Shown: in pieces, positions 9,737 to 19,445 of the stretch
Numbering within the stretch: position 1 is the stretch's first letter
Layout: every line of letters begins with the position of its first letter
Origin: Erysipelotrichaceae bacterium OttesenSCG-928-M19
Lineage (GTDB): Bacteria; Bacillota_I; Bacilli_A; JAJDGJ01
Assembly: GCA_030265585.1 (NCBI GenBank)
Contig: JAJDGJ010000011.1
Location: 1 to 37,676, forward strand
Direction: 5' to 3'
DNA: 37,676 bases
The notes under the pieces: model-generated
Told to the model about the DNA's origin: nothing
What the model saw: the letters and a program-made list of their open reading frames with translations, nothing else
The model's database searches: none
Position numbers and translations under genes: made by a program

Positions 9737-10999
9737 ATGGAAAAAAATAGTATGTTAGCCAATACAATTAGACCTACAACATTAGATGATGTTATTGGTC
9801 AAAAGCATTTGGTCGCCAAAAATGGTATTATTACCAAAATGTTAGAAAAAGATAAATTATTATCAATGATTTTATATGGTAGTGCAGGTTGTGGCAAGAC
9901 AACAATTGCTCGTATTATTGTTAATTTATTGAACTGTGACTTTTTGGAAATTAATGCAACTAATTCAAATAAAAAGGACTTAGAGAATGCGATTGCTCGT
10001 GCTCGTCTAAGTTCTTCGTTTGTCTTGATAATTGATGAAATTCATCGTTTAAACAAGGATAAACAAGATATTTTATTACCTCATATTGAAAGTGGCTTAG
10101 TCACTTTGATTGGTTTAACTAATTCTAATCCTTATCATTCAATTAATAGTGCAATTCGCTCTCGTGTTATTCTTTTGGAAGTTAAGAAAATCGAAGATAA
10201 TGATTTAAAGGAGTTTGTCAACAAAATTATTGCTCAAACTGAAATGAAGGACTATCCGGAATTGGAAGCCTTAATTAATCAAATTGTTAAGGTTGCTAAT
10301 AAAGATGTTCGTTATGCAATAAATCAAGTTGAATTATTAAGTATTGTTTATGATAAAGATTTAAGCCTGAGTGAGTTATTTCAACATCTTAATGCTAATG
10401 TCAGTATTGATAAAAATGAAAGCTATTATTATGATGTTATTTCTTCCTTGCAAAAGAGTATTCGTGGTAGTGATGTTAATGCTGCATTATTCTATCTTGC
10501 TATTCTTATTTTAAGTGAGGATTTAGACATTATTGAGCGTCGTTTAAGCATTATTGCCTATGAAGATATTGGATTGGCTAATCCTGTTGTTGTCGATCGT
10601 GTTTTAAATGCTTTAAAAACAGCTCGCATGGTTGGGTTTCCCGAAGCTAAAATTCCTTTGGCTTTTTGTGTTGTTGATTTAGCGCTATCATCTAAATCTA
10701 ATAAGGCATACGAGGCTTTAAATAATGCTTTAGAATGTGCTCAAAATAATAGTTATACATTTAACGAATATATGAAAGCTACACCAATGGATAGTAAACA
10801 AAAAGAGTTATATTGGAAAATACCTTATGAGAATAAGCATTTAATTCAATATCTTCCTAATGAATTAAAAAACAAGAAATTCTATAAGCCAAATCGCAAA
10901 TCATCTTATGAGAAGCATTTGGCTTTACTCAATGATTATTTAAATGAAATTGAACGAGATAATGATTTAGAAAAAGTAATGTTAAAAATCAAGAAATAA
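9737..10999 (+). CDS. rarA: RarA/MgsA family AAA+ replication-associated recombination protein
   Basis: ANTIRPTTLDDVIGQKHL, GSAGCGKTT, IIDEIHRLNKDKQDILLPHIE, YEDIGLANP, clamp-loader-like C-terminus. Confidence 0.88.
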   Translation: MEKNSMLANTIRPTTLDDVIGQKHLVAKNGIITKMLEKDKLLSMILYGSAGCGKTTIARIIVNLLNCDFLEINATNSNKKDLENAIARARLSSSFVLIIDEIHRLNKDKQDILLPHIESGLVTLIGLTNSNPYHSINSAIRSRVILLEVKKIEDNDLKEFVNKIIAQTEMKDYPELEALINQIVKVANKDVRYAINQVELLSIVYDKDLSLSELFQHLNANVSIDKNESYYYDVISSLQKSIRGSDVNAALFYLAILILSEDLDIIERRLSIIAYEDIGLANPVVVDRVLNALKTARMVGFPEAKIPLAFCVVDLALSSKSNKAYEALNNALECAQNNSYTFNEYMKATPMDSKQKELYWKIPYENKHLIQYLPNELKNKKFYKPNRKSSYEKHLALLNDYLNEIERDNDLEKVMLKIKK

Positions 11000-11021
11000 T
11001 TGTTTCATATATGAATAGAGC

Positions 11022-11053
11022 TTGACAAAGTATGATAATATGTTTAATATAAT
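11022..11053 (+). promoter_or_regulatory. candidate sigma-A promoter upstream of the XRE gene
   Basis: TTGACA (11022-11027), 17 bp, TAATAT (11045-11050); overlapping TATAAT at 11048-11053 (20-bp spacing). Confidence 0.6.
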
Positions 11054-11067
11054 AAACAGGTGATAAT

Positions 11068-12054
11068 ATGAGAAATTATCAATATATTAAGGATCATTTA
11101 GATCAACAGAGTAAAAGCATCTCGTGGCTTGCGAAAGAGATTGGCGTTTCTAAAGGCTACTTATCGAAGTTAATTAATAATAAGGTAAGCGAGCCAGGTA
11201 GTATTAAAATAAATGCTATTCATCAAGCTTTAGGTATAAAAGAGCATAATATTGAATACCAAAGAAATGCTTTTTTAATTGATGTAACTTTATTAAGTGT
11301 TGAAAAATATATCTATGTTGCAACTAAATGTATAACTGAACAATATGATGTTTATATTCTTTTTAATAGTAAAAGTGTTAATAAGGATGTTAATTTAAAA
11401 AGATTTTATGACTATTTGAATTTTTCTAATGCCAAAGTTTTCTTAGTTAATGAAACTGAACTTAAAAAAGCACTTACTAAAACAACTTATACTAATATGA
11501 TTGCATTTAATAATGAGTTTGCCTTTTTAAAAGACATTGTTATTACTAATATTGAAGTTTTTAATCAAGATGTTTTAAATTTAAATGGTATTAAAAATAA
11601 GGCTGTCTTGTTATTAAGTAATAATAATGATAAGTTATCAATTTTATTAAATGTTTTAAAATTAAAATCTGTTTATTTTATTGATGATTTTGCTATTTTT
11701 AAAGAAGTTAATATAAATAGTAATTCACTAATAATAAATCAACTAAGTATTATTGAATCTATCTATCATGCTTGCCAAAATAGTCGTGTTTATATTGTTG
11801 GTAATGAATATCTTTCTTTTCAAAATGATAATGATCTAAGTGAAGTAAAGAATGGCTTGGTCGATATTAATAAGTATTTGAATTTATTTGATGAAATCTT
11901 CTCCATTGATTTCATGGATGAAGATGAAACACATAAATTAATGACACAACGTAATAATAAGATTTTAAAAGCAGTTAAAAAGAATGTCCATCATCTAGAA
12001 AGTGATGACATTGCAGCAATAGCACAACAAATACTTGAGCAAGTGGAGGACTAG
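11068..12054 (+). CDS. XRE-family HTH protein with unrecognised C-terminal region
   Basis: SISWLAKEIGVSKGYLSKLINNKVSEPGSIKINAIHQALGI is an XRE HTH; residues ~70-328 not recognised. Confidence 0.75.
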   Translation: MRNYQYIKDHLDQQSKSISWLAKEIGVSKGYLSKLINNKVSEPGSIKINAIHQALGIKEHNIEYQRNAFLIDVTLLSVEKYIYVATKCITEQYDVYILFNSKSVNKDVNLKRFYDYLNFSNAKVFLVNETELKKALTKTTYTNMIAFNNEFAFLKDIVITNIEVFNQDVLNLNGIKNKAVLLLSNNNDKLSILLNVLKLKSVYFIDDFAIFKEVNINSNSLIINQLSIIESIYHACQNSRVYIVGNEYLSFQNDNDLSEVKNGLVDINKYLNLFDEIFSIDFMDEDETHKLMTQRNNKILKAVKKNVHHLESDDIAAIAQQILEQVED

Positions 12055-12057
12055 CCA

Positions 12058-12903
12058 ATGAAAATCAAATTAATAACGGATAGTACAATTGTGTATAATC
12101 CTAAGGAAGCAAAAGAGCATAATGTAGCCTTAACACCTTTTATTATTAATGATAATGGAACTATTTATCGTGATAATGTTGATGTGGCTCCTAAAGAATT
12201 TTATGAGTTATGGAAAAAGAATAATTATATTAAGACTTCGCAACCTAATTTGAATGATACTATTGAATTATTTAAAAAGGAATTAGAAGAATATGATCAT
12301 TTAATTTATTTTCCAATTCCTGAAGCTTTATCAGGAACTTATGCAACGGGACAAATGGCAGCTAAGGAAGTTGATGCTTCACGAATAACAGTCATTAACA
12401 CTCATACAGGTGCTGGTATGGGACGTGTAATGGTAGATGTTGCTAACAAAATGATTGCTGAGGGCAAAAGTGTTGAGGAAATAGTTGATAAATTAATGAA
12501 GGCAAGTGAATATTCTCGTTTCTTTATTATGCCTTTGAGTTTAGAAGGTTTAAGATTAGGTGGTCGTATTAGTAATGTGGCAGCTTCTGTTTTTAGCTTA
12601 ATAAAAATGAAGATTTGTTTATACTTAACACCAATTGGTGCTATTGATAAATTCGAAGTGGCACGTACAGAAAGTAAAATAATAAAATTAATTGTTGATA
12701 AAGTTAAAAATGATATTGGTGTCGATGATTTATTAATTTATTTAATTTATACTGATGATGAATCACTATTGGATTCTTCACGAGTAATTCTTGAAAAAGA
12801 GTTTCCTAATGCACAATTTGAACTGATTGGATTGTCGCCAACCTTAGGAGCTCATACCGGTCCAAGCACAATCGCTTTTCATTTTTGCAAAAAGCATTGG
12901 TAA
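12058..12903 (+). CDS. DegV family fatty-acid-binding protein
   Basis: ITDSTIVYNPKEA, KTSQPNLNDTIELF, IPEALSGTYATGQMAA, LEGLRLGGRIS, LGAHTGPSTIAFHF. Confidence 0.92.
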   Translation: MKIKLITDSTIVYNPKEAKEHNVALTPFIINDNGTIYRDNVDVAPKEFYELWKKNNYIKTSQPNLNDTIELFKKELEEYDHLIYFPIPEALSGTYATGQMAAKEVDASRITVINTHTGAGMGRVMVDVANKMIAEGKSVEEIVDKLMKASEYSRFFIMPLSLEGLRLGGRISNVAASVFSLIKMKICLYLTPIGAIDKFEVARTESKIIKLIVDKVKNDIGVDDLLIYLIYTDDESLLDSSRVILEKEFPNAQFELIGLSPTLGAHTGPSTIAFHFCKKHW

Positions 12904-12916
12904 TTCAATGCTTTTT
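12889..12916 (+). terminator. intrinsic terminator overlapping the degV 3' end
   Basis: AAAAAGCATTG-gTAAtt-CAATGCTTTTT; stop TAA (12901-12903) in the loop. Confidence 0.85.
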
Positions 12917-12948
12917 ATATTATAATATTTACTAGTGGAGGTGTTATA

Positions 12949-13596
12949 ATGAATTTATTTGTTGATAGTGCTAATCTAGAAGAGATTGCTAAAGTCAATG
13001 AATTAGGAGTAATTTGTGGAGTAACAACCAATCCAAGTTTAATTGCAAAAGAAGGTAAAGATTTTAAAGAGACTCTTGCTAAAATAGCAGAGCTTGTAAA
13101 CGGACCTATTTCTGCAGAGCCAACTGGGTTAACTGCTACAGAAATGATTGAAGAGGGTCGTGAGCTAGCAAAAATACATGAGAATATTATTATTAAATTA
13201 CCAATTACTCAAGAAGGATTGATTGCTTGTAAACAATTGAGTAGTGAGGGTATTAAAATTAATGTAACATTGATTTTTAGTGCTAATCAAGCTTTATTAG
13301 CTACTCGAGCTGGAGCTAGTTATGTTAGTCCGTTTGTTGGCCGTTTAGATGATATCAATCAAGATGGAATAGCTTTAGTTGAGGATATCTGTGATATCTT
13401 CACTATTCATCAAATTGAGACGCAAGTAATTGCAGCTAGTATTAGAAATCCTTTACATATTACTAGATGTGCCTTAGCAGGAGCTCATATTGCTACTGTA
13501 CCGTATAAAATATTTATGGAAATGTTTAATCATCCTTTAACAGATAAAGGTATTGAAAACTTTAAAAAAGACTGGGATTCAGTATATAAAAAATAA
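12949..13596 (+). CDS. transaldolase / fructose-6-phosphate aldolase family protein
   Basis: [69 protein letters not shown]. Confidence 0.93.
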   Translation: MNLFVDSANLEEIAKVNELGVICGVTTNPSLIAKEGKDFKETLAKIAELVNGPISAEPTGLTATEMIEEGRELAKIHENIIIKLPITQEGLIACKQLSSEGIKINVTLIFSANQALLATRAGASYVSPFVGRLDDINQDGIALVEDICDIFTIHQIETQVIAASIRNPLHITRCALAGAHIATVPYKIFMEMFNHPLTDKGIENFKKDWDSVYKK

Positions 13597-13608
13597 GAGG
13601 TGTAATAA

Positions 13609-14430
13609 ATGAAATGTTATAATTGTAATAGTATAATTACTATGCAAAATAAATGTCCGGTATGTGGGACTTCAATTAAAAAAGAGGATTATAATTTACC
13701 AAGTACCAAAAAAATATTAAATAAAGTTAAAACAATAAAAGAGTTCGCTCATTTTATTGGTATGTTTTATGTAAGAAGTTTATATTTGTTGATTGGGGCA
13801 ATTATTGCCGCAGCAGCAGCCTTATTTTTCTTGCAATATCCAGTGGATGCATCTGCAACAGGTGAAGTGGCTTTTATGGCATGGAATAGAATAGCTTATA
13901 TGGTTTTAGCGGTTGTTTTCATCCTATTCTTTAATTATTATTTAGAGATGAGAAAAATTGAAACTTTCTATAAAGATTATCAAAAAAATGAAAACTCATA
14001 TTATATTTTATGGCCATTCAAAACAGAATATCGTTCAATTATTTGTGATGCTAGTGATAAAATTCCCGATACACATATTATGAAGAAACGATTTACTGCA
14101 TGGCAAAATAGAGATAAAGAAGTAAGACATTTAAGATTTAATTCATATAAATTGTTTCATGTTCAAAAAGCGAAATTGTTTTATACAAAAGAAAACTTCT
14201 ATAAAAAACACTTTGATCCTCGCGAAAGACATTATTTAAAAACATTTGATTATGATGATGAATCATATGTAATTATTGAAGGTACAGTTCATGGCTTTCT
14301 AATGACAAAGAACAGTGTAATTACAATTTTTAATACACCTAAGGTTACTTTAGAAGTTTTAGGAGATAAGAGATTGTTAACTGAGGATTTCGCAGAAGAA
14401 ACTAAACAAAGATATCAAGAAGTAAAATAA
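13609..14430 (+). CDS. zinc-ribbon membrane protein of unknown function
   Basis: N-terminal CYNCNSIITMQNKCPVCG zinc ribbon, two TM helices, soluble C-terminus. Confidence 0.7.
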   Translation: MKCYNCNSIITMQNKCPVCGTSIKKEDYNLPSTKKILNKVKTIKEFAHFIGMFYVRSLYLLIGAIIAAAAALFFLQYPVDASATGEVAFMAWNRIAYMVLAVVFILFFNYYLEMRKIETFYKDYQKNENSYYILWPFKTEYRSIICDASDKIPDTHIMKKRFTAWQNRDKEVRHLRFNSYKLFHVQKAKLFYTKENFYKKHFDPRERHYLKTFDYDDESYVIIEGTVHGFLMTKNSVITIFNTPKVTLEVLGDKRLLTEDFAEETKQRYQEVK

Positions 14431-14435
14431 CTAAT

Positions 14436-14460
14436 AAAGTATAGGTAACTATACTTTTTT
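14436..14460 (+). terminator. intrinsic terminator
   Basis: AAAGTATA-ggtaac-TATACTTTTTT, 5 nt after the stop. Confidence 0.8.
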
Positions 14461-14508
14461 ATTTACATTTAACTAGCATAACGCTATAATGTTTTTAAGG
14501 GTGATACT

Positions 14509-15231
14509 ATGAATTGGGAGCCATGGACAGGATGTTATCAAATTAGTGCTGGTTGTGATAATTGTTATTATTATGGCCCAAATGCTAAGCGCTATTTACA
14601 AAATAAGATTGAAAAAACTGATAAATTTGATTGGCCAATAAGAGTAAATAAAAAAGGTGAATATAATATTAAAGGTAATAAAATTTTAGCAACTTGTTTT
14701 GCAACTGATTTTTTCTTACCAGAAGCTGATGAGTGGCGTAAAGAAGTCTGGAAAATGATTAAACAAAGAAGTGATATTGATTTTCTTATTTTAACAAAAC
14801 GAATTGATCGTTTTTTAGTATCATTACCAGATGATTGGAATGATGGTTATGATAACGTTAATATTGGTTGTTCTATAGAGGATCAAGCGACAGCTGACTA
14901 TCGTTTACCTTTATTTTTATCCTTTCCAATTAAAAGGCGTTTTATTGCTTGTGCACCTTTATTAGAGAAGATTGATTTAAGCAAGTATCTTCATGCAATT
15001 GATCATGTCAGTGTCGGTGGTGAAACAAGTAGAGAGGCTCGTGTTTGTGATTATGCTTGGGTTCTTGATATCAGAAAGCAATGTCTTGCCGCAGATATTA
15101 CTTTTTGGTTTAAGAATACAGGTTCCCTTTTTAAATATGAGGGTAATATTGAAAAAGTAAATCCTTTTAAACAAACAACACGTGCCAAGGAATTAGATAT
15201 TAGTATTTTAAAAGGGAAGAAGCTATTTTAA
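14509..15231 (+). CDS. DUF5131 / phage Gp37-Gp68-like family protein
   Basis: NWEPWTGCYQISAGCDNCYYYGPNAKRY, FLILTKRIDRF, NVNIGCSIEDQATADYRLPLF, VGGETSREARVCDYAWVLDIRKQC. Confidence 0.8.
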   Translation: MNWEPWTGCYQISAGCDNCYYYGPNAKRYLQNKIEKTDKFDWPIRVNKKGEYNIKGNKILATCFATDFFLPEADEWRKEVWKMIKQRSDIDFLILTKRIDRFLVSLPDDWNDGYDNVNIGCSIEDQATADYRLPLFLSFPIKRRFIACAPLLEKIDLSKYLHAIDHVSVGGETSREARVCDYAWVLDIRKQCLAADITFWFKNTGSLFKYEGNIEKVNPFKQTTRAKELDISILKGKKLF

Positions 15232-15236
15232 TAAAA

Positions 15237-15277
15237 AAAAGACTATCGACATTGGTATTTATGTCTAATAGTCTTTT
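15237..15277. terminator. bidirectional terminator between convergent DUF5131 gene and nrdJ
   Basis: AAAAGACTAT-c-GACAT...ATGTC-ta-ATAGTCTTTT with A tract on the left and T tract on the right. Confidence 0.8.
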
Positions 15278-15280
15278 CTT

Positions 15281-17785
15281 TTATAAACCACATTTTAATT
15301 GAGCATTACAGTTGGTACAAGTATTACAACCACCAATTTCTTCAACAGTACCCTCTAAACAAATTGGACAAATATCACCAATTTCAACACCGATATTTCG
15401 ATCCTGACGATCAGAACGATATTCAGTTGCTTCCTTTGGTTTATTACTTGGTTTAATATCATCTAATAAAGCAAGTTGTTCTTGTGGAGTATCATCATTC
15501 GTTAATGATAGTACTTGTGAATCACGACTACCATCAACATAGACAGTACCACCTTTTGCTTTTCCTTTATATAATCTTTCATATAATTCTTGAACTTGAG
15601 TAACACTATATCCTTTTGGTGCATTAACTGTTTTAGAAATTGAAGAATCAATCCATTTTTGAATGATACACTGTGTATCAACATGTTCTTCTGGTGAGAG
15701 ATCCATCGCCCCGACAAAGAAATCAGGTAAGTTATCTTCACTATATTCTGGATTATATTTTAACCATTCATCAACAATTGCCGCATTGACTTCTATAAAT
15801 TTGCCTAGTCGTCCTGAACGATAGAATTTAAATGAGAAGTATGGCTCTAAACCAGTTGAGACACCAACCATTGTTCCTGTTGAACCAGTTGGAGCAATTG
15901 TTAATAAGTGTGAGTTTCTAATTCCAAACTTAAGAATATTCTGTCTAATTTCTTCTGGCATCTGTTTCATAAAACCAGTATTAATGAAAGCATCACGATC
16001 TTTTAAGAAAGGAAAGCTTCCTTTTTCTTTTGCTAATTCAATTGATGTTTCATAAGCACTAAAGGCAATAGTTTTAAAGATATCTTCAACAACAACATTA
16101 GCCTCTTTGGAACCATAACGTAAATTCGCATGTAATAATAGGTCATGTAAACCCATAATTCCTAATCCAACACGTCGTTCACCTAAAGCTTGTTCTTCAT
16201 TAGCTTTTAAGAAATAAGGTGTTTGATCAATAATATTATCTTGCATTCTTACTGATAAACTAACTGTATTTTTTAATTTATCATATAAAATTTCTTTAGT
16301 TTCTTTATTAATAAAGTTCGCAAGATTAATAGCTGATAAGTTACATACTGAATAAGGACTAAGTGGTTGTTCACCGCATGGATTAGTGGCAACTACTTTT
16401 TGATTATATGCTTTAGCATTTGTCATGTCGTTAGCATTATCAATAAAGAAGATACCAGGTTCCGCTGAATATGTAGCACAGAAGGAAATTAAATTCCATA
16501 ATTCCTTAGCTTTAATAGTACGGTATACTTTAATTGGATAACCAAGTTGTTCCCACTCTCTAACATCACCGATATTATGCCATTCTTCATCATAGAATGT
16601 TTTTTGTTCTTTAGTTAGATTATCTAAGTCAGGATATCTTAATTCAAAGATATCATCGTTTTCAATGGCTTCCATAAATTCTTTTGTTAAAGTAACTGAA
16701 ATATTAGCTCCAGATAAAAATTCTTTATTTTCTACTTCATAGTAACCACCAACTAAGAGTTTTTGATTTATCTCATCAACTAAATCGTTAGGTAAGCTAT
16801 CACTATTAGCTGCCAGTTTTTCTAAGAAATCTTTTTCTTTACTATCAATTGGCACAAAAACTAACTTTTCAGAGGCAATTTTTCTAATATCTTCATCTTT
16901 TGAATTTTCTTTTAACCACTCAAGAATTTTAGGATTCTGCATTTTTGAGATAATAAACTCAATAATATCAGGATGCCAATCTGCCATCATTATCATTTGA
17001 GCACCACGACGTGAACCACCTTGTTCTACTAAATGAGTTAGATTAGATAAGTCATGAAGCCAACTAACAGCACCACTTGAGCGACCACCAACATCTTTAG
17101 CAACAGCGTGTTTTGGACGTAGGGTTGAACCATTTGTTCCTACACCACCACCACGTGACATAATTTCCATTACTTCTTTACGATGCTCAGAAATACCACC
17201 ACGTGAATCTTTAATAAATGGCATTACAAAACAATTAAAATAAGTAACATTTGAGCCTGAACCAGCACCAAATAGCACACGACCAGCTGGTACAATATTC
17301 AAATCTTTTAATTCATTATAAAACTTTTTAGAATATTCATCATTTAACTCTTGTGATTTCTCACCTTCAGCTAAAGCATGAGCAATTCTTTGGGCAATTT
17401 GTTCAAAATATATTTCTAATGGTTTTTCGATTGCTGATTTTTTTCTAACTACTTTACCAGCTTTAAACTCACTATCATCTTTAATTTGATTGCGGTAATC
17501 ATCAAGGACTTCAACCGTAATATTATTACCATCAATATCAACGACATAACCGATTCCACGAGAAGGAAAAGTTGGATCATGTTCTAGAACAACGATAACT
17601 AAATCTCCCACTTGCAGTGTTTTTAAAGAACGATCTTTTTGTGAATAACGATCTAACATTACTAAACGTGAAACACTTTCAAATGCTTTATTATAGTCCT
17701 TTTTTATCTCATAAAGATGAGGAAAATGTTGTTTAATCGTTTTATTTAAATTATTAATTGTAGTTTGTGAATACAAATCGATCAT
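15281..17785 (-). CDS. nrdJ: adenosylcobalamin-dependent ribonucleoside-diphosphate reductase
   Basis: NPCGEQPLSPYSVCNLSAINLANF, GVGTNGSTLRP, APTGSTGTMVGVSTGLEPYFSF, C-terminal zinc ribbon CPICLEGTVEEIGGCNTCTNC. ORF track start (17893) looks over-extended; MIDLYSQ start at 17785 preferred. Confidence 0.9.
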   Translation of the reverse strand: MIDLYSQTTINNLNKTIKQHFPHLYEIKKDYNKAFESVSRLVMLDRYSQKDRSLKTLQVGDLVIVVLEHDPTFPSRGIGYVVDIDGNNITVEVLDDYRNQIKDDSEFKAGKVVRKKSAIEKPLEIYFEQIAQRIAHALAEGEKSQELNDEYSKKFYNELKDLNIVPAGRVLFGAGSGSNVTYFNCFVMPFIKDSRGGISEHRKEVMEIMSRGGGVGTNGSTLRPKHAVAKDVGGRSSGAVSWLHDLSNLTHLVEQGGSRRGAQMIMMADWHPDIIEFIISKMQNPKILEWLKENSKDEDIRKIASEKLVFVPIDSKEKDFLEKLAANSDSLPNDLVDEINQKLLVGGYYEVENKEFLSGANISVTLTKEFMEAIENDDIFELRYPDLDNLTKEQKTFYDEEWHNIGDVREWEQLGYPIKVYRTIKAKELWNLISFCATYSAEPGIFFIDNANDMTNAKAYNQKVVATNPCGEQPLSPYSVCNLSAINLANFINKETKEILYDKLKNTVSLSVRMQDNIIDQTPYFLKANEEQALGERRVGLGIMGLHDLLLHANLRYGSKEANVVVEDIFKTIAFSAYETSIELAKEKGSFPFLKDRDAFINTGFMKQMPEEIRQNILKFGIRNSHLLTIAPTGSTGTMVGVSTGLEPYFSFKFYRSGRLGKFIEVNAAIVDEWLKYNPEYSEDNLPDFFVGAMDLSPEEHVDTQCIIQKWIDSSISKTVNAPKGYSVTQVQELYERLYKGKAKGGTVYVDGSRDSQVLSLTNDDTPQEQLALLDDIKPSNKPKEATEYRSDRQDRNIGVEIGDICPICLEGTVEEIGGCNTCTNCNAQLKCGL

Positions 17786-18049
17786 CCTTTCATTTTGCTG
17801 TTTTGTGACAACATTATTTATTATAATAGTTTTGATGAAACAAAACAATAGCTTATAGGCTATTTTAATTTTAAGTAAAATTACACAAATCACTTACAAT
17901 CTATTATAGTATATTTCAAAAAAAAATAATAGTGAAAAGCTATAAAAAAGTAAAATGTTTTCCACTAAATTTTATTTAAAACAATTAATGCTTAAACTGT
18001 GAATATTATGTAAAGAAATTGTCTAGTTATTTAGTATTTTTAATATAAA

Positions 18050-18595
18050 TTAATAAATAATATTAATACCTCTTGTTTTCAAAAAATCAATAAATTCTTC
18101 ATGAATTTTTTTAGCATCATGATCAGGTCCATCAAAAGTTGTCGTTAGATCATTGATGATATTAACAGTATAAGGTAGCATATGTTCTTCTCGATATTTT
18201 TGCGCACTTAAAGCGAATTCAAAAATACAAATATCAGTTACACAACCTATAATATAAAGGTTTTTTTCATAAATAAATGGATTTTTAGCCATAAAACCAT
18301 TAGTACTGTTCTTTTTGATGATTTCTATTTCTTCAAAATCTAAGTCTGTAATTACTCTAGCTTCATTACTACCTTCAACACAGTGCACAGGGTAAGTATT
18401 GAATTCTAGTGCATTTTCAGGATGATGATCAGTATAGTGAATAATTTCAACACCATTCTTGATGTTAGCAATTAAAAACTCTCTCATTGGAGCTATCATA
18501 GCAACGACATTATCACTGGCAAAAGCACCTTCATAACTAAATCCATTAACCATATCAATCATTACAATTAAATCATTTTTTTTATCAAGTATCAT
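18050..18595 (-). CDS. pncA: cysteine hydrolase, nicotinamidase/isochorismatase family
   Basis: IVMIDMVNGF, HYTDHH, VHCVEGS, IIGCVTDICIFEFAL (catalytic Cys); near pncB. Confidence 0.8.
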   Translation of the reverse strand: MILDKKNDLIVMIDMVNGFSYEGAFASDNVVAMIAPMREFLIANIKNGVEIIHYTDHHPENALEFNTYPVHCVEGSNEARVITDLDFEEIEIIKKNSTNGFMAKNPFIYEKNLYIIGCVTDICIFEFALSAQKYREEHMLPYTVNIINDLTTTFDGPDHDAKKIHEEFIDFLKTRGINIIY

Positions 18596-18668
18596 TATTT
18601 ACACCTCGATATCTATTCTACTTTATTTTAGTAATTAAAACAATATATTGCACAAATTTATATTCATA

Positions 18669-19265
18669 TTAATATATTATATCATACAACCATTGCAGGT
18701 TATTAATTCCATACTTAGGTTTAATTTCCCTAACTTGATCACTAACTATTTCATTGTATAAATCCATAAATTCTGCAATATGTTCTTCTTTTAATTCTTT
18801 TGTAATTTTCTCTTTTGCTTTATATGTGTATAAAACTATTTTGTTGTCAGGAAAAATTTTATAGTAATAAACTTCATTTTCTGAGTACGATCTTGTAAAA
18901 GCACTAATTGTATAAGGTTCATCACTTTCATAACTTGAAATATCCCAACTAATACTTAAATAATTTGAACTTAAAGGATTATCCCTTTTTTTATCATAGT
19001 TATAATCTTTTTCAAAATAACAACTACTTTTTGGCTTACATAAAGCAGAATATTCTGCTTTATCCTTTGGTTCGAATCTTCTTGTATATTCTGCATTAGT
19101 TAGTGCCAAAGTAATCTTATAGATATTATTTTTATCATTATGATAAGCATAATAAACATTATAGGTCTTAAAATTGAGATAGACATAAATAGCTAAAACT
19201 CCAACAATTAATATTGTTAAAATACTTGATATTACAGTTCTTTTTATTAGTTTTTTCATTTTCAT
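18669..19265 (-). CDS. membrane-anchored exported protein of unknown function
   Basis: N-terminal TM (VISSILTILIVGVLAIYVYLNF), soluble remainder; RBS gaggaatg upstream on the minus strand. Confidence 0.6.
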   Translation of the reverse strand: MKMKKLIKRTVISSILTILIVGVLAIYVYLNFKTYNVYYAYHNDKNNIYKITLALTNAEYTRRFEPKDKAEYSALCKPKSSCYFEKDYNYDKKRDNPLSSNYLSISWDISSYESDEPYTISAFTRSYSENEVYYYKIFPDNKIVLYTYKAKEKITKELKEEHIAEFMDLYNEIVSDQVREIKPKYGINNLQWLYDIIY

Positions 19266-19445
19266 TCCTCATTATTAAATAACTAAATCTTAAATATTAT
19301 ATCATAAAGATAAGTATTATAAGTGTATACGATGGATTATAATATAGAGAATACTTTTTGATGAAAATTAGTTATAATATGTACTAAGTTTTATTTTTAT
19401 TAGTAACATGTTAGAATATTACTATTATAATTAAGGAGCGATAAA

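Noticed and set aside
14977-15174. 65-aa minus-strand ORF inside DUF5131
   Set aside because: Antisense to a supported CDS, no recognisable domain.
15502-15741. 79-aa minus-strand ORF in alternate frame of nrdJ
   Set aside because: Same-strand out-of-frame reading of nrdJ codons; no independent signal.
17880-18050. possible NrdR boxes or B12 riboswitch upstream of nrdJ
   Set aside because: Only weak ACTATAATAGAT-like matches in very AT-rich DNA, no properly spaced pair and no B12-box.
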